Assembly (NCBI RefSeq): GCF_000448565.1
Contig: NZ_CM002128.1
Location: 950,960 to 988,561 of the forward strand
DNA: 37,602 nt
From: Streptococcus sp. HSISM1
GTDB lineage: Bacteria > Bacillota > Bacilli > Lactobacillales > Streptococcaceae
Direction: 5' to 3'
Part shown: positions 1 to 8,199 of the stretch, one piece after another
Position numbering within the stretch: the first letter of the stretch is position 1
Layout of the letters: each line of letters opens with the position of its first letter
Made by a program: the position numbers and the translations under genes
Notes under the pieces: model-generated
Seen by the model: only the letters and a program-made list of their open reading frames with translations
Databases searched by the model: none
What the model was told of the DNA's origin: nothing

Positions 1-187
1 CTTCAAAACGAGGAAGGTCTTGAGGCGTCGAGATGATCAGGATATCTTTGATCCCAGCCAACATAAGCGTTGACAGCGGATAGTAGATCATTGGTTTGTC
101 ATAAATGGGCATCAATTGTTTAGAAGCCGCACGTGTCAATGGATACAAGCGAGTTCCTGAGCCCCCTGCTAAAATAATACCTTTCAT
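1..187 (-). CDS. rmlA: Glucose-1-phosphate thymidylyltransferase, N-terminal part (cut by window edge)
   Basis: The first 62 residues are visible; the gene runs off the left edge. The protein begins [18 protein letters not shown], the sugar-nucleotide pyrophosphorylase signature: the GGSGTRL loop binds dTTP, and the following [16 protein letters not shown] stretch is typical of RmlA/RfbA. The family makes dTDP-glucose from glucose-1-phosphate and dTTP, the first step to dTDP-L-rhamnose for cell-wall rhamnose polysaccharide or capsule. The ATG at 185-187 is preceded by an AAAGG-type ribosome binding site and an extended -10 promoter. The rest of the rml operon would lie left of the window. Identification is firm for a fragment because the motif is so conserved. 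Confidence 0.93.
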   Translation of the reverse strand, partial: MKGIILAGGSGTRLYPLTRAASKQLMPIYDKPMIYYPLSTLMLAGIKDILIISTPQDLPRFE

Positions 188-220
188 AATGGTAGGCCTT
201 TCTACGTAGTCATTACCCTT

Positions 221-229
221 ATTTTATCA
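221..229 (-). promoter_or_regulatory. Extended -10 promoter of rmlA
   Basis: On the minus strand this reads TGATAAAAT, a TGn extended -10 element, about 34 bases before the rmlA start codon. No good -35 hexamer lies 17 bases upstream, which is common for extended -10 promoters. It starts right after the terminator of the upstream minus-strand operon. Confidence 0.55.
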
Positions 230-238
230 TGTTTATAT

Positions 239-273
239 AAAAAAGTCACCTTGCATTTGTGTTACAAGGTGAT
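239..273 (-). terminator. Rho-independent terminator of the trmK-nif3-dadA operon
   Basis: Read on the minus strand, CACCTTG and CAAGGTG (271-265 and 253-247) form a 7-bp stem with an 11-base loop, followed by ACTTTTTT. It is the first terminator after the stop codon at 429 and separates that operon from rmlA. Confidence 0.75.
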
Positions 274-370
274 GACAGGAAATGAGTGTTGTAGAATTGT
301 TAGCATTGGTCTTACTCATGATTCAAATAGATTACTGCTCCTTGACTGAGCCGTCTGAAAACCTTACCTT

Positions 371-450
371 GTAGTAGAGCCCACTCAACCACTGCGTCTT
401 GCTCGACAATCCAAAGACAATTGAGAGGCTAGGACTTTTGTCCCACTCTC
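371..450 (-). repeat. Half copy of the 177-bp intergenic repeat
   Basis: About 75 bases match, on the minus strand, the left half of the repeats at 18324-18500 and 36568-36744. I see one mismatch in the aligned core (TCTTTGG for TTTTTGG). Similarity stops abruptly after CTCTACTAC at 371. The left end differs slightly (GAGTGGGAC instead of GGCTGGGAC). It overlaps the 3' end of the dadA-like gene and supplies that gene's last codons and stop. Confidence 0.85.
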
Positions 451-1538
451 TTCGTCACATATTGTTCAACTGGATAATCTGCTGGATCTAGACGCACCTT
501 TCTTCCTGCCACTAGTTGGGCCAGGTGCCACCCAATGAGGGGACCAGTTGTGAGGCCAGACGAACCAAGTCCACTGGCGACATAGAGGCCTGCTTGATCA
601 GGAACAGCTCCCCAAAAAGGTGAAAAGTCACTGGTGTAGGCTCGGATTCCCACGCGCTCCCCGATAACTTCCGCTTGAGCGAGTTCTGGATAGTAAGACA
701 GGGCTTCTGTTTCCATCTGATTGAGCAGAACTTGATCCACTGTCAGGTCAAAGCCCATCTCATTTTCATGGGTGGCTCCCATACTGATCTTTCCATTTTG
801 GAAGGGAATGATATCCAGCTCTCCTTCTGGCATGACCACGGGATAGTCATCGGTAACTAAGTCTAGCTGATAATCCCGCAATTGCCCCTTTTGCGGACGG
901 ACATCAACTTGGTAGCCAAGCGGTTCGAGGATTTGCCCCAACCAGGCTCCTGTTGCCAGGATGACTTGGTCATAGCATTCTCCTGCAATCTGATAGCCAT
1001 CATCTGTGACTGAGAGAGTAACCTCTTCCTTGATCAGTCTTGCCCCACTTGCCTGAAGAAGAGTTTCCGTCAGAAGGGCCCCTTCTACATGAGCACCACC
1101 TGATGCATAAAGGAGCTTCTCAAAGCCTTGTAGATCAGGAAATTGCCGGGCTACTTCTTCCTTGGTTAAGATTGCCAAGTCTCCAATCAAGGGAGATTCT
1201 TCCCGACGACTCAGCGCCAACTGATAGAATTCGTCTAATTTTTCCTCATTTTTCTTGAGGAGATAGACGCCGGTCTGCTGGTAAAAATCTGTTTTAATTC
1301 CGTCCTTGGCCAGGTCTTCTACCAATTCTTGGTAAAAATCTGCTCCCAGACGAGCTAGGCGATACCAAGCCTTATTCCGCCGTTTAGAAAACCAGGGACT
1401 GATAATGCCCGCTGCCGCCTTGGTCGCTTGGCCAACTCCATGGTCGTAGACGGTCACATCCACCTGTGCTTCTTTAGATAAATAATAGGCTGCAGTAGAC
1501 CCCACGATCCCTGCACCAATAATGGCAACTTTCATCAT
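429..1538 (-). CDS. FAD-dependent amino-acid oxidoreductase, DadA/glycine oxidase-like
   Basis: A 369-residue flavoprotein of the DAO superfamily, which oxidises amines or D-amino acids; the substrate is not evident. The N-terminal Rossmann fold has the dinucleotide motif GAGIVGSTAAYYL at residues 8-20, the VTVYD strand ending in an acidic residue follows, and ASGLGSSGLTTGPLIG near the C-terminus is the second FAD-binding region. It is the last gene of an operon with trmK and nif3, starting 6 bases after nif3. Two adjacent ATGs are possible (1538 and 1535); the second fits the AAGGGG ribosome binding site better (5-base spacing). Oddity: the final residues RVGQKS and the TAG stop are encoded inside a repetitive element (371-450), so the C-terminal tail appears acquired. 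Confidence 0.87.
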   Translation of the reverse strand: MMKVAIIGAGIVGSTAAYYLSKEAQVDVTVYDHGVGQATKAAAGIISPWFSKRRNKAWYRLARLGADFYQELVEDLAKDGIKTDFYQQTGVYLLKKNEEKLDEFYQLALSRREESPLIGDLAILTKEEVARQFPDLQGFEKLLYASGGAHVEGALLTETLLQASGARLIKEEVTLSVTDDGYQIAGECYDQVILATGAWLGQILEPLGYQVDVRPQKGQLRDYQLDLVTDDYPVVMPEGELDIIPFQNGKISMGATHENEMGFDLTVDQVLLNQMETEALSYYPELAQAEVIGERVGIRAYTSDFSPFWGAVPDQAGLYVASGLGSSGLTTGPLIGWHLAQLVAGRKVRLDPADYPVEQYVTKRVGQKS

Positions 1539-1544
1539 GACCCC

Positions 1545-2342
1545 TTAGATATGGTAAAAAGGATTGGTACTGGCTTGACTGCCAATCACTTCAATCTCCC
1601 AGGCTTCCTCAGACTTCCACTGATTGAGCTTTTCTACTAATTTTGACACAAAGAGAACTTCGATATGGTGCCCTGGATCCAAGGCCAAGAGCCCATCGCT
1701 CAGCATGTCCTGAGCCGTGTGGTAGTAGATATCTCCTGTGATATAGACCTCTGCTCCCTTGGCGAGAGCATCCTTGTAAAAGGACTGGCCACTTCCTCCA
1801 CAGATAGCGACACGCTCAATAACCCGATCCAGGTCAGCCTGGTCATAGCTAACCAAGCGCAAAGCATCTATGTCAAAGGTTTCTTTAACCTTGCTAGCCA
1901 ACTGTCCAAAGGTTTGAGTAGCTACCCGACCGATGCGACCGATTCCGAGCCCTTCTCCTGTCATACTAAGGGGCTCTGTATCTTCAATTTCCAAGAGCTG
2001 GCAGAACCAATCGTTGAGACCATCTGGGACAATGTCAATATTGGTATGGCTGACATAGACTGCGATATCATGCTTGATCAGGTCAATATAGATCTGATTT
2101 TGAGCCCGATCGGCTACCAAATCCTTGATGGGACGGAAAATCGGCGCGTGCTTGACGATGATCAAGTCCACCCCATGGGCGATAGCTTCCGCAACCGTCT
2201 GCTCGCGAATATCCAAAGCCACCATGACCTTTTGGATGTCTTTTTGCAGGGTCCCGACCTGTAGGCCACGGACATCTCCCTCCATGGAAAGCTCCTGAGG
2301 ACAATAGGCTTCATAGCGTTTGATAACTTCACTTGCTAACAT
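1545..2342 (-). CDS. Nif3-like dinuclear metal centre protein (DUF34)
   Basis: A 265-residue member of the NIF3/YqfO/YbgI family, thought to bind two metal ions and often called a GTP cyclohydrolase I type 2-like protein; the cellular role is unsettled. Visible motifs are VKHAPIFRP (residues 63-71), VSHTNID (97-103) and GHHIEVLF near the C-terminus, which carry the metal-ligand His, Asp and Glu residues. The first position of the usual HH pair is Lys here. The length suits the short form without the inserted PII-like domain. It overlaps the end of trmK by 14 bases, so the two are probably translationally coupled. The pairing with TrmK is conserved in Firmicutes. Confidence 0.9.
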   Translation of the reverse strand: MLASEVIKRYEAYCPQELSMEGDVRGLQVGTLQKDIQKVMVALDIREQTVAEAIAHGVDLIIVKHAPIFRPIKDLVADRAQNQIYIDLIKHDIAVYVSHTNIDIVPDGLNDWFCQLLEIEDTEPLSMTGEGLGIGRIGRVATQTFGQLASKVKETFDIDALRLVSYDQADLDRVIERVAICGGSGQSFYKDALAKGAEVYITGDIYYHTAQDMLSDGLLALDPGHHIEVLFVSKLVEKLNQWKSEEAWEIEVIGSQASTNPFYHI

Positions 2343-3018
2343 CTAGAACCTCCTTGATTTGTGCGACGCGCTCTTCTAACGATGCTCTGGCAGATTGATT
2401 CTCAACAGGGACCTGCTCTAGGGCAAAGGCTAATTTCTCCACTTCCTTGGACCACTTTTGGACAAAGGCTGGAGCTTGTTCCTGCATCAAATGGGGACCA
2501 AAACGCAGTTCCTTGGCTGTCAACTCTTGAGAACCGTGTTCCACCACAAGGATCTCATAGAACTTCTCATTTTCTTCCAAGATCGCTTCATCAACAATGC
2601 GGAAATCATGGTTTACCAACCAAGCTCGTAATTCATCCTCGCGATTATTGGGCTGTAGAACCAAGCGAGAGACATTGGCTAATTTCTCAAGACCTGCCGC
2701 TAGGATATCTGCAATCAAGCGTCCTCCCATGCCAGCAATAGTGATACAGGAAATGCCGTCTGCTGGTTCAAAGGCAGCCAAGCCATTGGCCAGGCGGACT
2801 TCGATCTTGTCTTCTAAGCCATTATCCGCAACATTTTGGAGGGCAGATTGATAAGGTCCCTCAACCACTTCACCAGCAATAGCAGCCTCAATCTTGCCTT
2901 CTTGTAAGAGGGCAATTGGGAGATAAGCATGGTCACTCCCCACATCCAACAGACGCGCCCCAGCTGGGACGAAACTAGCCACCAAGTCCAAGCGATTTGA
3001 TAATTTTGTAAATTCCAT
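2329..3018 (-). CDS. trmK: tRNA (adenine(22)-N(1))-methyltransferase TrmK
   Basis: A 229-residue class I SAM-dependent methyltransferase that makes m1A22 in bacterial tRNAs. The SAM-binding motif [13 protein letters not shown] lies at residues 23-35, and the TrmK-typical segment [16 protein letters not shown] follows at about 85-101, with the VLQPNN motif further on. The start at 3018 has a weak GAAAG ribosome binding site 6 bases upstream. It is the first gene of a three-gene operon with nif3 and the dadA-like gene. An extended -10 promoter lies about 33 bases upstream. Confidence 0.92.
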   Translation of the reverse strand: MEFTKLSNRLDLVASFVPAGARLLDVGSDHAYLPIALLQEGKIEAAIAGEVVEGPYQSALQNVADNGLEDKIEVRLANGLAAFEPADGISCITIAGMGGRLIADILAAGLEKLANVSRLVLQPNNREDELRAWLVNHDFRIVDEAILEENEKFYEILVVEHGSQELTAKELRFGPHLMQEQAPAFVQKWSKEVEKLAFALEQVPVENQSARASLEERVAQIKEVLDVSK

Positions 3019-3050
3019 GTGCTACTTTCTAAACTTTTATTCCACCCTTT

Positions 3051-3059
3051 AGTATACCA
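3051..3059 (-). promoter_or_regulatory. Extended -10 promoter of the trmK operon
   Basis: On the minus strand this reads TGGTATACT, a TGn extended -10 close to consensus. The region 17 bases upstream is the U-tract of the preceding terminator and has no clear -35. Terminator and promoter therefore abut. Confidence 0.6.
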
Positions 3060-3072
3060 TGTTTGCACCATT

Positions 3073-3095
3073 AAAAAAAGGCGCAACGGCGCCTT
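3073..3095 (-). terminator. Rho-independent terminator of the glutathione S-transferase gene
   Basis: On the minus strand, AAGGCGC and GCGCCTT form a 7-bp stem around a 4-base loop (CGTT), followed by a run of seven T. It lies about 190 bases downstream of the GST stop codon, beyond the inserted hairpin repeat at 3122-3253, so that repeat should be transcribed as 3' UTR. Confidence 0.85.
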
Positions 3096-3121
3096 GTCTA
3101 TTATGGAAAGGTATTATTTTA

Positions 3122-3253
3122 GACTTTCCTTAGGTGAGTCCGGACGTCAGCGAACTTCTTCAAAGTTCCATGACTAAGTTTTGAGTCTAATGTCTCAAAA
3201 CTTCCGGGCACATGAAACTTCTACGTTTCATGTGCTATACTCACGGCGGAAAC
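3122..3253. repeat. BOX-like modular hairpin element, short copy
   Basis: About 132 bases. The left part (ACTTTCCTTAGGTGAGT, then GGACGTCAGCGAACTTC) is nearly identical, inverted, to the right part of the element at 24467-24768, and both elements carry GGCGGAAA at the opposite end. Inside are a GAACTTC-type hairpin at about 3151-3167, a 9-bp stem AGTTTTGAG/CTCAAAACT (3177-3202) and an 11-bp perfect stem GCACATGAAAC/GTTTCATGTGC (3208-3235). The last two do not occur in the other copy. The layout recalls pneumococcal BOX elements, but the sequence is not one I recognise. Confidence 0.8.
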
Positions 3254-3288
3254 TCTCGCTATCATCCTCAACAAGCCGATACTAGACT

Positions 3289-4077
3289 TTAGTTAATTTC
3301 CTTATAGCTTACTTCCAAGCCACGTTTCACAGCTGGGCGATTGGCAATTTTCTCTGTCCAAGCCTGCAAATGCTTATATTCCTTCACATTTAGGAAAATC
3401 CCTGCACGGTCCCAGACCTTGTCTTGGGCTAGACGACCATACCAAGACCAGATAGCGATATCTGCAATGGTATAGTCATCCCCTGCGATATAAGGTTTAG
3501 TGGCAAGCTCCTTGTCCAGTAAGTCCAATTGACGTTTGGCTTCCATGGCAAAGCGGTTGATGGCATACTCGATTTTCTCTGGTGCATAGTGGAAGAAATG
3601 ACCAAAGCCTCCTCCTAGGAAAGGTGCAGCTCCTGTCTGCCAGAAGAGCCAGTTGAGCACTTCTGTCCGTTTAGCCAGATCAGTCGGGATTAATTTGCCA
3701 AATTTCTCCGCTAGATACAGGAGGATATTGGCCGATTCAAAGACACGAATGGCTTGATCGCCTGATTGATCCAACATGGCTGGAATTTTCGAGTTTGGAT
3801 TGATGGCTACAAAGTCACTGCCGAATTGATCCCCATTACCAATCTTGATGCGATAAGCGTCATAGCCCGCATCCACACCCAACTCTTTTAGTTCTTCCAG
3901 CATAATAGTCACCTTGATCCCATTTGGTGTTGGAAGAGTATAGAGTTGAAAAGGCTGGTCGCCTTTTGGAAGAGTTTGTTCAAAGCGGGCACCTGCTGTT
4001 GGTTGGTTCAAACCACCCCAGGCTCCTCCCATTTGACTCGGTGCTTCCCATACTTCTGGTAATTGATAGTCTGACAT
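3289..4077 (-). CDS. Glutathione S-transferase, YghU-type
   Basis: A 262-residue cytosolic GST-superfamily protein resembling E. coli YghU, a disulfide-bond reductase that uses glutathione. The thioredoxin-like N-terminal domain starts at about residue 44 (LYTLPTPNGIKVTIMLEEL), with the glutathione-site segments NPNSKIPAM and VFESANILLYLAEKFG. The helical C-terminal domain follows (about residues 135-255, with DYTIADIAIWSW). The ATG at 4077 has a strong AAAGGAG site. It is monocistronic, with its own promoter divergent from add and a terminator beyond a hairpin repeat. With the glutathione peroxidase at 32238 it suggests thiol-based oxidant defence, but the thiol used is not shown by sequence. 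Confidence 0.9.
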   Translation of the reverse strand: MSDYQLPEVWEAPSQMGGAWGGLNQPTAGARFEQTLPKGDQPFQLYTLPTPNGIKVTIMLEELKELGVDAGYDAYRIKIGNGDQFGSDFVAINPNSKIPAMLDQSGDQAIRVFESANILLYLAEKFGKLIPTDLAKRTEVLNWLFWQTGAAPFLGGGFGHFFHYAPEKIEYAINRFAMEAKRQLDLLDKELATKPYIAGDDYTIADIAIWSWYGRLAQDKVWDRAGIFLNVKEYKHLQAWTEKIANRPAVKRGLEVSYKEIN

Positions 4078-4107
4078 CTTTCTTCTCCTTTATTTCGCTT
4101 CACCTAG

Positions 4108-4136
4108 CATATCAAATCTCGGGCTCCCTTTCAAAA
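4108..4136 (-). promoter_or_regulatory. Sigma-A promoter of the GST gene
   Basis: On the minus strand: TTGAAA (4136-4131), a 17-base spacer, then TATGCT (4113-4108) with a TGn extension. Position and spacing are near ideal, about 30 bases before the start codon. Confidence 0.7.
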
Positions 4137-4156
4137 ATCTGCTACGCTAGCTTTAC

Positions 4157-4187
4157 TTGACTTTTCTGGTTAAAATGATAGTATAGA
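4157..4187 (+). promoter_or_regulatory. Probable promoter of add
   Basis: TTGACT at 4157-4162 is a good -35. The -10 is less certain: TAGTAT (4179-4184, 16-base spacer) or TATAGA (4182-4187, 19-base spacer). The add start codon follows at 4213 with an AAGGAG site at 4201-4206. Confidence 0.55.
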
Positions 4188-4212
4188 AAAAATACATTTT
4201 AAGGAGAAAACC

Positions 4213-5232
4213 ATGTCCACGATCGATTTTCATAGTTTGGCAAAGACGGAACTCCACTGTCACTTAGACGGTTCCTTGTCTCTTCCGACTATTCGTCAAT
4301 TGGCAGCCCTGGCCAATATTGACCTCCCTGCTAGCGATGAAGAGCTCAAACACCATGTCACTGCCCCTGCCCACTGTGAGAATCTCTTGGACTATTTGGA
4401 GGCCTTTGATTACATTCGCCCTCTCCTTCAAACCAGGGAAGCCCTGACCCTTGCTGCTTACGATGTCGCTAAGCAAGCGGCTCTGGAGAATGTCCTCTAC
4501 ATCGAGGTTCGTTTTGCCCCAGAATTGTCCATGGACCAAGGACTTACCGTCCCAGAAACCATCGATGCTGTCTGCGATGGTCTGCGTCAAGCCCAGGATG
4601 AATTTGGCATTACAGCCAAAGCCCTTGTTTGTGGCATGCGCCAGTCGGATCCAAAACTCACCAATCGCATTCTTGCAGAAGCCAACCAAGTTAGGGATCA
4701 AGATTTTGTTGGCTTTGACTTTGCTGGGGATGAGCACAACTACTCTCCAGAAGATATTCGACCTTTAATCGAGCAAGTCAAGAGTTACCATCGTCCTATG
4801 ACACTTCACGCAGGTGAGTGTCATTGCCCACACTTTGTAGCCCAATCGATTGCATTTGGCATCAAACGCAATGGCCACGTAACGGCTCTATCTCATGAAC
4901 CAGCCTTACTCCAATCCTTTATTGAAAATGGGGTCACTGGTGAACTCTGCTTGACCAGCAACCTCCAAACAAAAGCAGCGCCGACTATAGAAGATTTCCC
5001 TTATCTGAAGATGAAATCAGCCGGTGCTCGGATCAGTATCAATACCGATAACCGGACTGTATCTGATACGGATTTAACCAAGGAATATGCCCTCTACCAT
5101 CAGCATTTCCAAACCAAGGAAGCTGACTTTTACCAGCACAATGTCGATGCCATCCAGGCTTCCTTTGCTAGTGAAGAGGAAAAACAAGAACTCCTTAGAA
5201 GACTAAAAAAAGCCTACGCAGACCATCTATAA
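4213..5232 (+). CDS. add: Adenosine deaminase
   Basis: A 339-residue zinc amidohydrolase that deaminates adenosine or deoxyadenosine to inosine or deoxyinosine in purine salvage. All active-site residues are visible: zinc ligands H15 and H17 ([10 protein letters not shown]), H199 (LHAGE) and D279 (SINTDN), catalytic E202, and H222 (NGHVTALSH). Length and motif order match bacterial Add. It has its own promoter, a strong AAGGAG site and a terminator immediately after the stop. It is one of only four genes on the plus strand here. With apt (8217-8729) it supports adenine-nucleotide salvage. Confidence 0.95.
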   Translation: MSTIDFHSLAKTELHCHLDGSLSLPTIRQLAALANIDLPASDEELKHHVTAPAHCENLLDYLEAFDYIRPLLQTREALTLAAYDVAKQAALENVLYIEVRFAPELSMDQGLTVPETIDAVCDGLRQAQDEFGITAKALVCGMRQSDPKLTNRILAEANQVRDQDFVGFDFAGDEHNYSPEDIRPLIEQVKSYHRPMTLHAGECHCPHFVAQSIAFGIKRNGHVTALSHEPALLQSFIENGVTGELCLTSNLQTKAAPTIEDFPYLKMKSAGARISINTDNRTVSDTDLTKEYALYHQHFQTKEADFYQHNVDAIQASFASEEEKQELLRRLKKAYADHL

Positions 5233-5236
5233 ATGC

Positions 5237-5271
5237 AAAAACTAGCACTTTTATAAAGTGCTAGTCTTTTT
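5237..5271 (+). terminator. Bidirectional terminator between add and the GDPD gene
   Basis: An 11-bp perfect stem ACTAGCACTTT/AAAGTGCTAGT (5241-5251 and 5255-5265) with a 3-base loop, A-rich on the left and T-rich on the right, so it can end transcription from both convergent genes. Confidence 0.9.
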
Positions 5272-5277
5272 CTATTT

Positions 5278-6459
5278 TTATACGGATTCATACACGGCCA
5301 TATCCTGTGGAGTCAATAAGCCAGTGTAAAAGCCATCAACATTGATCGCAGCATACTTAGTTAGGCTCTCATAGGTTTGAATGGTATGAACATAGACCCG
5401 TTTTCCAAGTTTATGTACCTGTTCGATAAACTTAGGAGTTAAGCGAGAATCGTCGATAGGGACGGTCACCGCCTCGATTTCCTTGTGCTTGGCGATAAAA
5501 TCCAGCACTTCTTCTCCACTATCTGGTGAGGCGTAGAGCGTATAGATCACGTGCTTGAAAGGATAAATAGATTCGATTTCTCCGAACATCTCTTGATGAT
5601 AAATTTGTGGAATCACACGATCCAATAGTTCTTTGTCTCGCTTGTTTGCTTCTGAAACAAGTTCTTTAAATTGTGTAATCCTATCTTCCTTAGAGATTTC
5701 CATCGATTTGATATCTGTCACCAACACCATATCTCGATTAATTATCATTTGATCAAACACATCCCCTATTAACATGGTCGTAAAGCGACTTGGTGTTTCT
5801 GGGGAACCATAACCCTGAAATTTCTTCCATTCCTTAGAAGAAGGTGCGACATCATCTTTGTTTCCAAAATGGTGCCAATCATGAACTGCAGCTAATTTCT
5901 TGTCACTAGTCAAATTAAAATCCATTTCAAACAAGCGATGGCCGAGATTGTAATTTTGCCGTAAAGCCTCTAAGGAATTGGTATACTTCGTATTGTACTC
6001 CTTCTCCCGGACCGTCCCTCCAGCGTGGGCTATTAGTCTTGGAGAAACCCTTAGCCAATCTTTCTTATTAACCTTGGTGTACTGCACGAAACCATATTGG
6101 TTAGACAGCTGGCCATTGGTCAAACGTTCAAGTGTTTCCTTATCCACATAGGTTTTCTTCCAGAAAGTTGTCTCTTGATGGGCTTTAAAGCGATAATGAT
6201 TTTTATCAAATACCTTTGTTTTTGCGTTCCACTGGATGTCAATGATTACATTGGCATCTTTTTTACGAAATCCTGTCTTCGTTTTGGTATAGCCAGCCTC
6301 TAGTAGAGTCTCTTCTACTGGGTACAGGCCCGATGTTAATAGGTAGGTCCGTACGTAGTAAAAGCTGATCATGCCAAACAATAAAAACAATCCGACCACT
6401 AACATAGTCGGATAGAGCCATCTAAATCGTCTGCGTCTGTTTTTATCTCCCCATTTCAA
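5278..6459 (-). CDS. Membrane-anchored glycerophosphodiester phosphodiesterase-like protein
   Basis: A 393-residue protein: basic N-terminus (NRRRRFRW), one membrane segment at about residues 17-37, an extracellular stretch to about 135, then a GDPD-type TIM barrel. Catalytic positions are recognisable as H145 (LIAHAGG), E178 and D180 (FEMDFNLTSD) and H193 (VHDW). The usual HRG and PENT motifs are changed to HAGG and YTNS, so it is a divergent member. A role in hydrolysing glycerophosphodiesters or processing glycerophosphate-containing wall polymers is inferred. The start is TTG at 6459, 12 bases after an AGGAG; the start is uncertain because no ATG exists in frame nearby. Third gene of the metA-dnaD operon, 18 bases after dnaD. 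Confidence 0.75.
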   Translation of the reverse strand: MKWGDKNRRRRFRWLYPTMLVVGLFLLFGMISFYYVRTYLLTSGLYPVEETLLEAGYTKTKTGFRKKDANVIIDIQWNAKTKVFDKNHYRFKAHQETTFWKKTYVDKETLERLTNGQLSNQYGFVQYTKVNKKDWLRVSPRLIAHAGGTVREKEYNTKYTNSLEALRQNYNLGHRLFEMDFNLTSDKKLAAVHDWHHFGNKDDVAPSSKEWKKFQGYGSPETPSRFTTMLIGDVFDQMIINRDMVLVTDIKSMEISKEDRITQFKELVSEANKRDKELLDRVIPQIYHQEMFGEIESIYPFKHVIYTLYASPDSGEEVLDFIAKHKEIEAVTVPIDDSRLTPKFIEQVHKLGKRVYVHTIQTYESLTKYAAINVDGFYTGLLTPQDMAVYESV

Positions 6460-6477
6460 TTGATCAATCGTCTCCTC

Positions 6478-7161
6478 TTAATCCTTCCACAAATCCATGG
6501 CCTTCAAGAAATCGTCTGAAACCGTCACATTGCGTGGGTTGGCTTGCTCGCGTTCTTGTAGTTTCGCCTCTACTTGGACCAGGCTATTGATACCTTCACT
6601 GCGCCAGTTTCGCAAAATGGCCTGGATATATTTCCAGTGAGGCTTGCCATTAAAGACAGCTTCTCGTAGCGCTGCCTTGATCACATCTGGATCTGTCTGA
6701 TCCTCGCGCACGGTCTTGGTCAGGTCTTCAATCTCAAAAGGTGTCAAGAGTCGTCCCAGTTCTTGTTGGAAGGTTTCCACCAAGTCCTTGATGACATTTC
6801 CCTTGGCAGGAGCACTCTGGGCCTTCCCTTGTGTCTGAGCCTCTAAAATTTCATCCAAGCGTTCCAGGGCAATGGTCGCATCAAAGATGGCTTCAATCTC
6901 GCCATTGAGCTCAATAGTCCGGTATTGAAGAAGTCCCTTGGTGGTCAAATTGGACATAATCCGATTGACCTCTGTCACTGTTTTTCCTAGATGACTAGCA
7001 ATCTGATTAGGTGTCAAAGCCTCTTGGCCAGTCGTATTTTGAAGGAAGAAAAACTGCCAAACCAAGTAGTCATCTGCTTGGTCAAACAATTCATGATAAT
7101 GAAAAAGCAAGGCACTTGGAAGAACCAAGTTGCCATACTTAAATGCTTGTGAATATGTCAT
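6478..7161 (-). CDS. dnaD: DnaD-domain replication initiation protein
   Basis: A 227-residue DnaD protein, a primosome component that helps load the replicative helicase together with DnaB and DnaI in Firmicutes. The N-terminal winged helix (about residues 1-95) holds the DnaD_N pattern ALLFHYHELF ... YLVWQFFFLQ and a helix-turn-helix LTPNQIASHLGKTVTEV. The C-terminal DnaD domain (about 125-195) ends with the YIQAILRNWRSEGI motif typical of the family. The ATG has an AAGGGG site 4 bases upstream. The gene follows metA by 9 bases and is evidently co-transcribed with it. Confidence 0.92.
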   Translation of the reverse strand: MTYSQAFKYGNLVLPSALLFHYHELFDQADDYLVWQFFFLQNTTGQEALTPNQIASHLGKTVTEVNRIMSNLTTKGLLQYRTIELNGEIEAIFDATIALERLDEILEAQTQGKAQSAPAKGNVIKDLVETFQQELGRLLTPFEIEDLTKTVREDQTDPDVIKAALREAVFNGKPHWKYIQAILRNWRSEGINSLVQVEAKLQEREQANPRNVTVSDDFLKAMDLWKD

Positions 7162-7170
7162 AATTCCCCT

Positions 7171-8115
7171 TTATAGGTAACCATAAAATGAAATATCTTT
7201 TTCTAATTCTTCCAAGCGGTAAGGTGTTTCTTGATAAACCGCATAGTTGATCCAATTACTAAAGAAGGTCGTCGCAGCTAGATTCCAACGAATGCGAGGC
7301 TCTGTATTAGCGTCATCCCCATCAAAATAATTCTTAGGGACGTCTGGATCCAAGCCTGCCTTGACATCTCGGTGGTATTCTTTTGCCAGCGTATCGCGAT
7401 CATACTCCAGATGGCCAAAGCTATAGACCTCACGCATGTCTGGACTGGCAATGATGGAAAGGCCAACTTCATTCCCTTGAGCGATCACTTGAAGATTGCT
7501 CTTTTCAAGGACTTCCTTCAAAGGAATATCTGTATAGCGAGAATGAGGGGCAAGGAAGCGATCGTCAAAGCCTCTCATGAGCAGACTTTCGGGACGCACC
7601 ACTGCTTGATCATAGATACCAGATAGCTTGTCACAGAGCTCTACTTTTTGAATCCCGTAACGGTGGTACAGTCCAGCCTGCGCTCCCCAACAAAGGTGCA
7701 AGGTAGAAAAGACATGCCGTTTAGACCATTCAAAGACCTGGGTCAATTCTTCCCAGTAGTCTACTTCCTCAAAGTCCATCTTTTCGACAGGCGCCCCTGT
7801 CACAATCAAGCCGTCATAGTAATTATCCTTGATATCCTCAAAGGTCTTGTAAAAGCTCTCCAAATGCTCTGCCGCTGTATTCTTGGATTCATGGCTCGCC
7901 ATATAGAGGAAATCTACATTGATCTGCAAGGGCGTGTTGGCAAGGAGCCGTAAGAGTTGGGTTTCTGTTGCAACCTTGGTCGGCATCAGATTAAGAATGA
8001 GAACATTCATCGGCCGAATATCCTGGTGAGTCGCCCGAACATCATCCATGACAAAAATATTTTCTGAACGAAGGATATCAACTGCTGGTAATTTTTTATC
8101 TAGAGTAATTGGCAT
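7171..8115 (-). CDS. metA: Homoserine O-acyltransferase MetA, predicted acetyl-CoA specific
   Basis: A 314-residue MetA-type (not MetX-type) homoserine transacylase, first committed step of methionine synthesis. The catalytic Cys is C142 (LCWGAQA), with H235 and E237 in FGHLEYD, at the same numbering as E. coli MetA. Residue 111 is Glu (TGAPVE); published work on the family links Glu at this position to acetyl-CoA and Gly to succinyl-CoA, so O-acetylhomoserine is the predicted product although the usual annotation is O-succinyltransferase. A consensus promoter and two MET-box-like palindromes precede it, pointing to control by the LysR-type regulator MtaR/MetR. First gene of an operon with dnaD and the GDPD gene. 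Confidence 0.93.
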   Translation of the reverse strand: MPITLDKKLPAVDILRSENIFVMDDVRATHQDIRPMNVLILNLMPTKVATETQLLRLLANTPLQINVDFLYMASHESKNTAAEHLESFYKTFEDIKDNYYDGLIVTGAPVEKMDFEEVDYWEELTQVFEWSKRHVFSTLHLCWGAQAGLYHRYGIQKVELCDKLSGIYDQAVVRPESLLMRGFDDRFLAPHSRYTDIPLKEVLEKSNLQVIAQGNEVGLSIIASPDMREVYSFGHLEYDRDTLAKEYHRDVKAGLDPDVPKNYFDGDDANTEPRIRWNLAATTFFSNWINYAVYQETPYRLEELEKDISFYGYL

Positions 8116-8148
8116 AAAAAGCTCCCATCTTACAAGTTCTTAACTAAC

Positions 8149-8177
8149 ATTATATGATAGGAGCTTATAGTTTTCAA
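8149..8177 (-). promoter_or_regulatory. Sigma-A promoter of metA
   Basis: On the minus strand: TTGAAA (8177-8172), a 17-base spacer, TATAAT (8154-8149), about 34 bases before the metA ATG. The -35 lies inside MET-box-like palindrome 1. Confidence 0.8.
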
Positions 8178-8182
8178 TTATG
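8166..8182. promoter_or_regulatory. MET-box-like site 1 (candidate MtaR/MetR operator)
   Basis: The sequence TATAGTTTTCAATTATG matches 12 of the 16 fixed positions of the reported streptococcal MET box TATAGTTTSAAACTATA (its left arm perfectly). It overlaps the -35 hexamer of the metA promoter. Confidence 0.6.
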
Positions 8183-8199
8183 GTTTTTCTGTAGCCAGT

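Noticed and set aside
1665-2264. 199-codon open frame on the plus strand
   Set aside because: It lies wholly antisense to nif3, has no ribosome binding site and no recognisable motif; nif3 is a clear family member.
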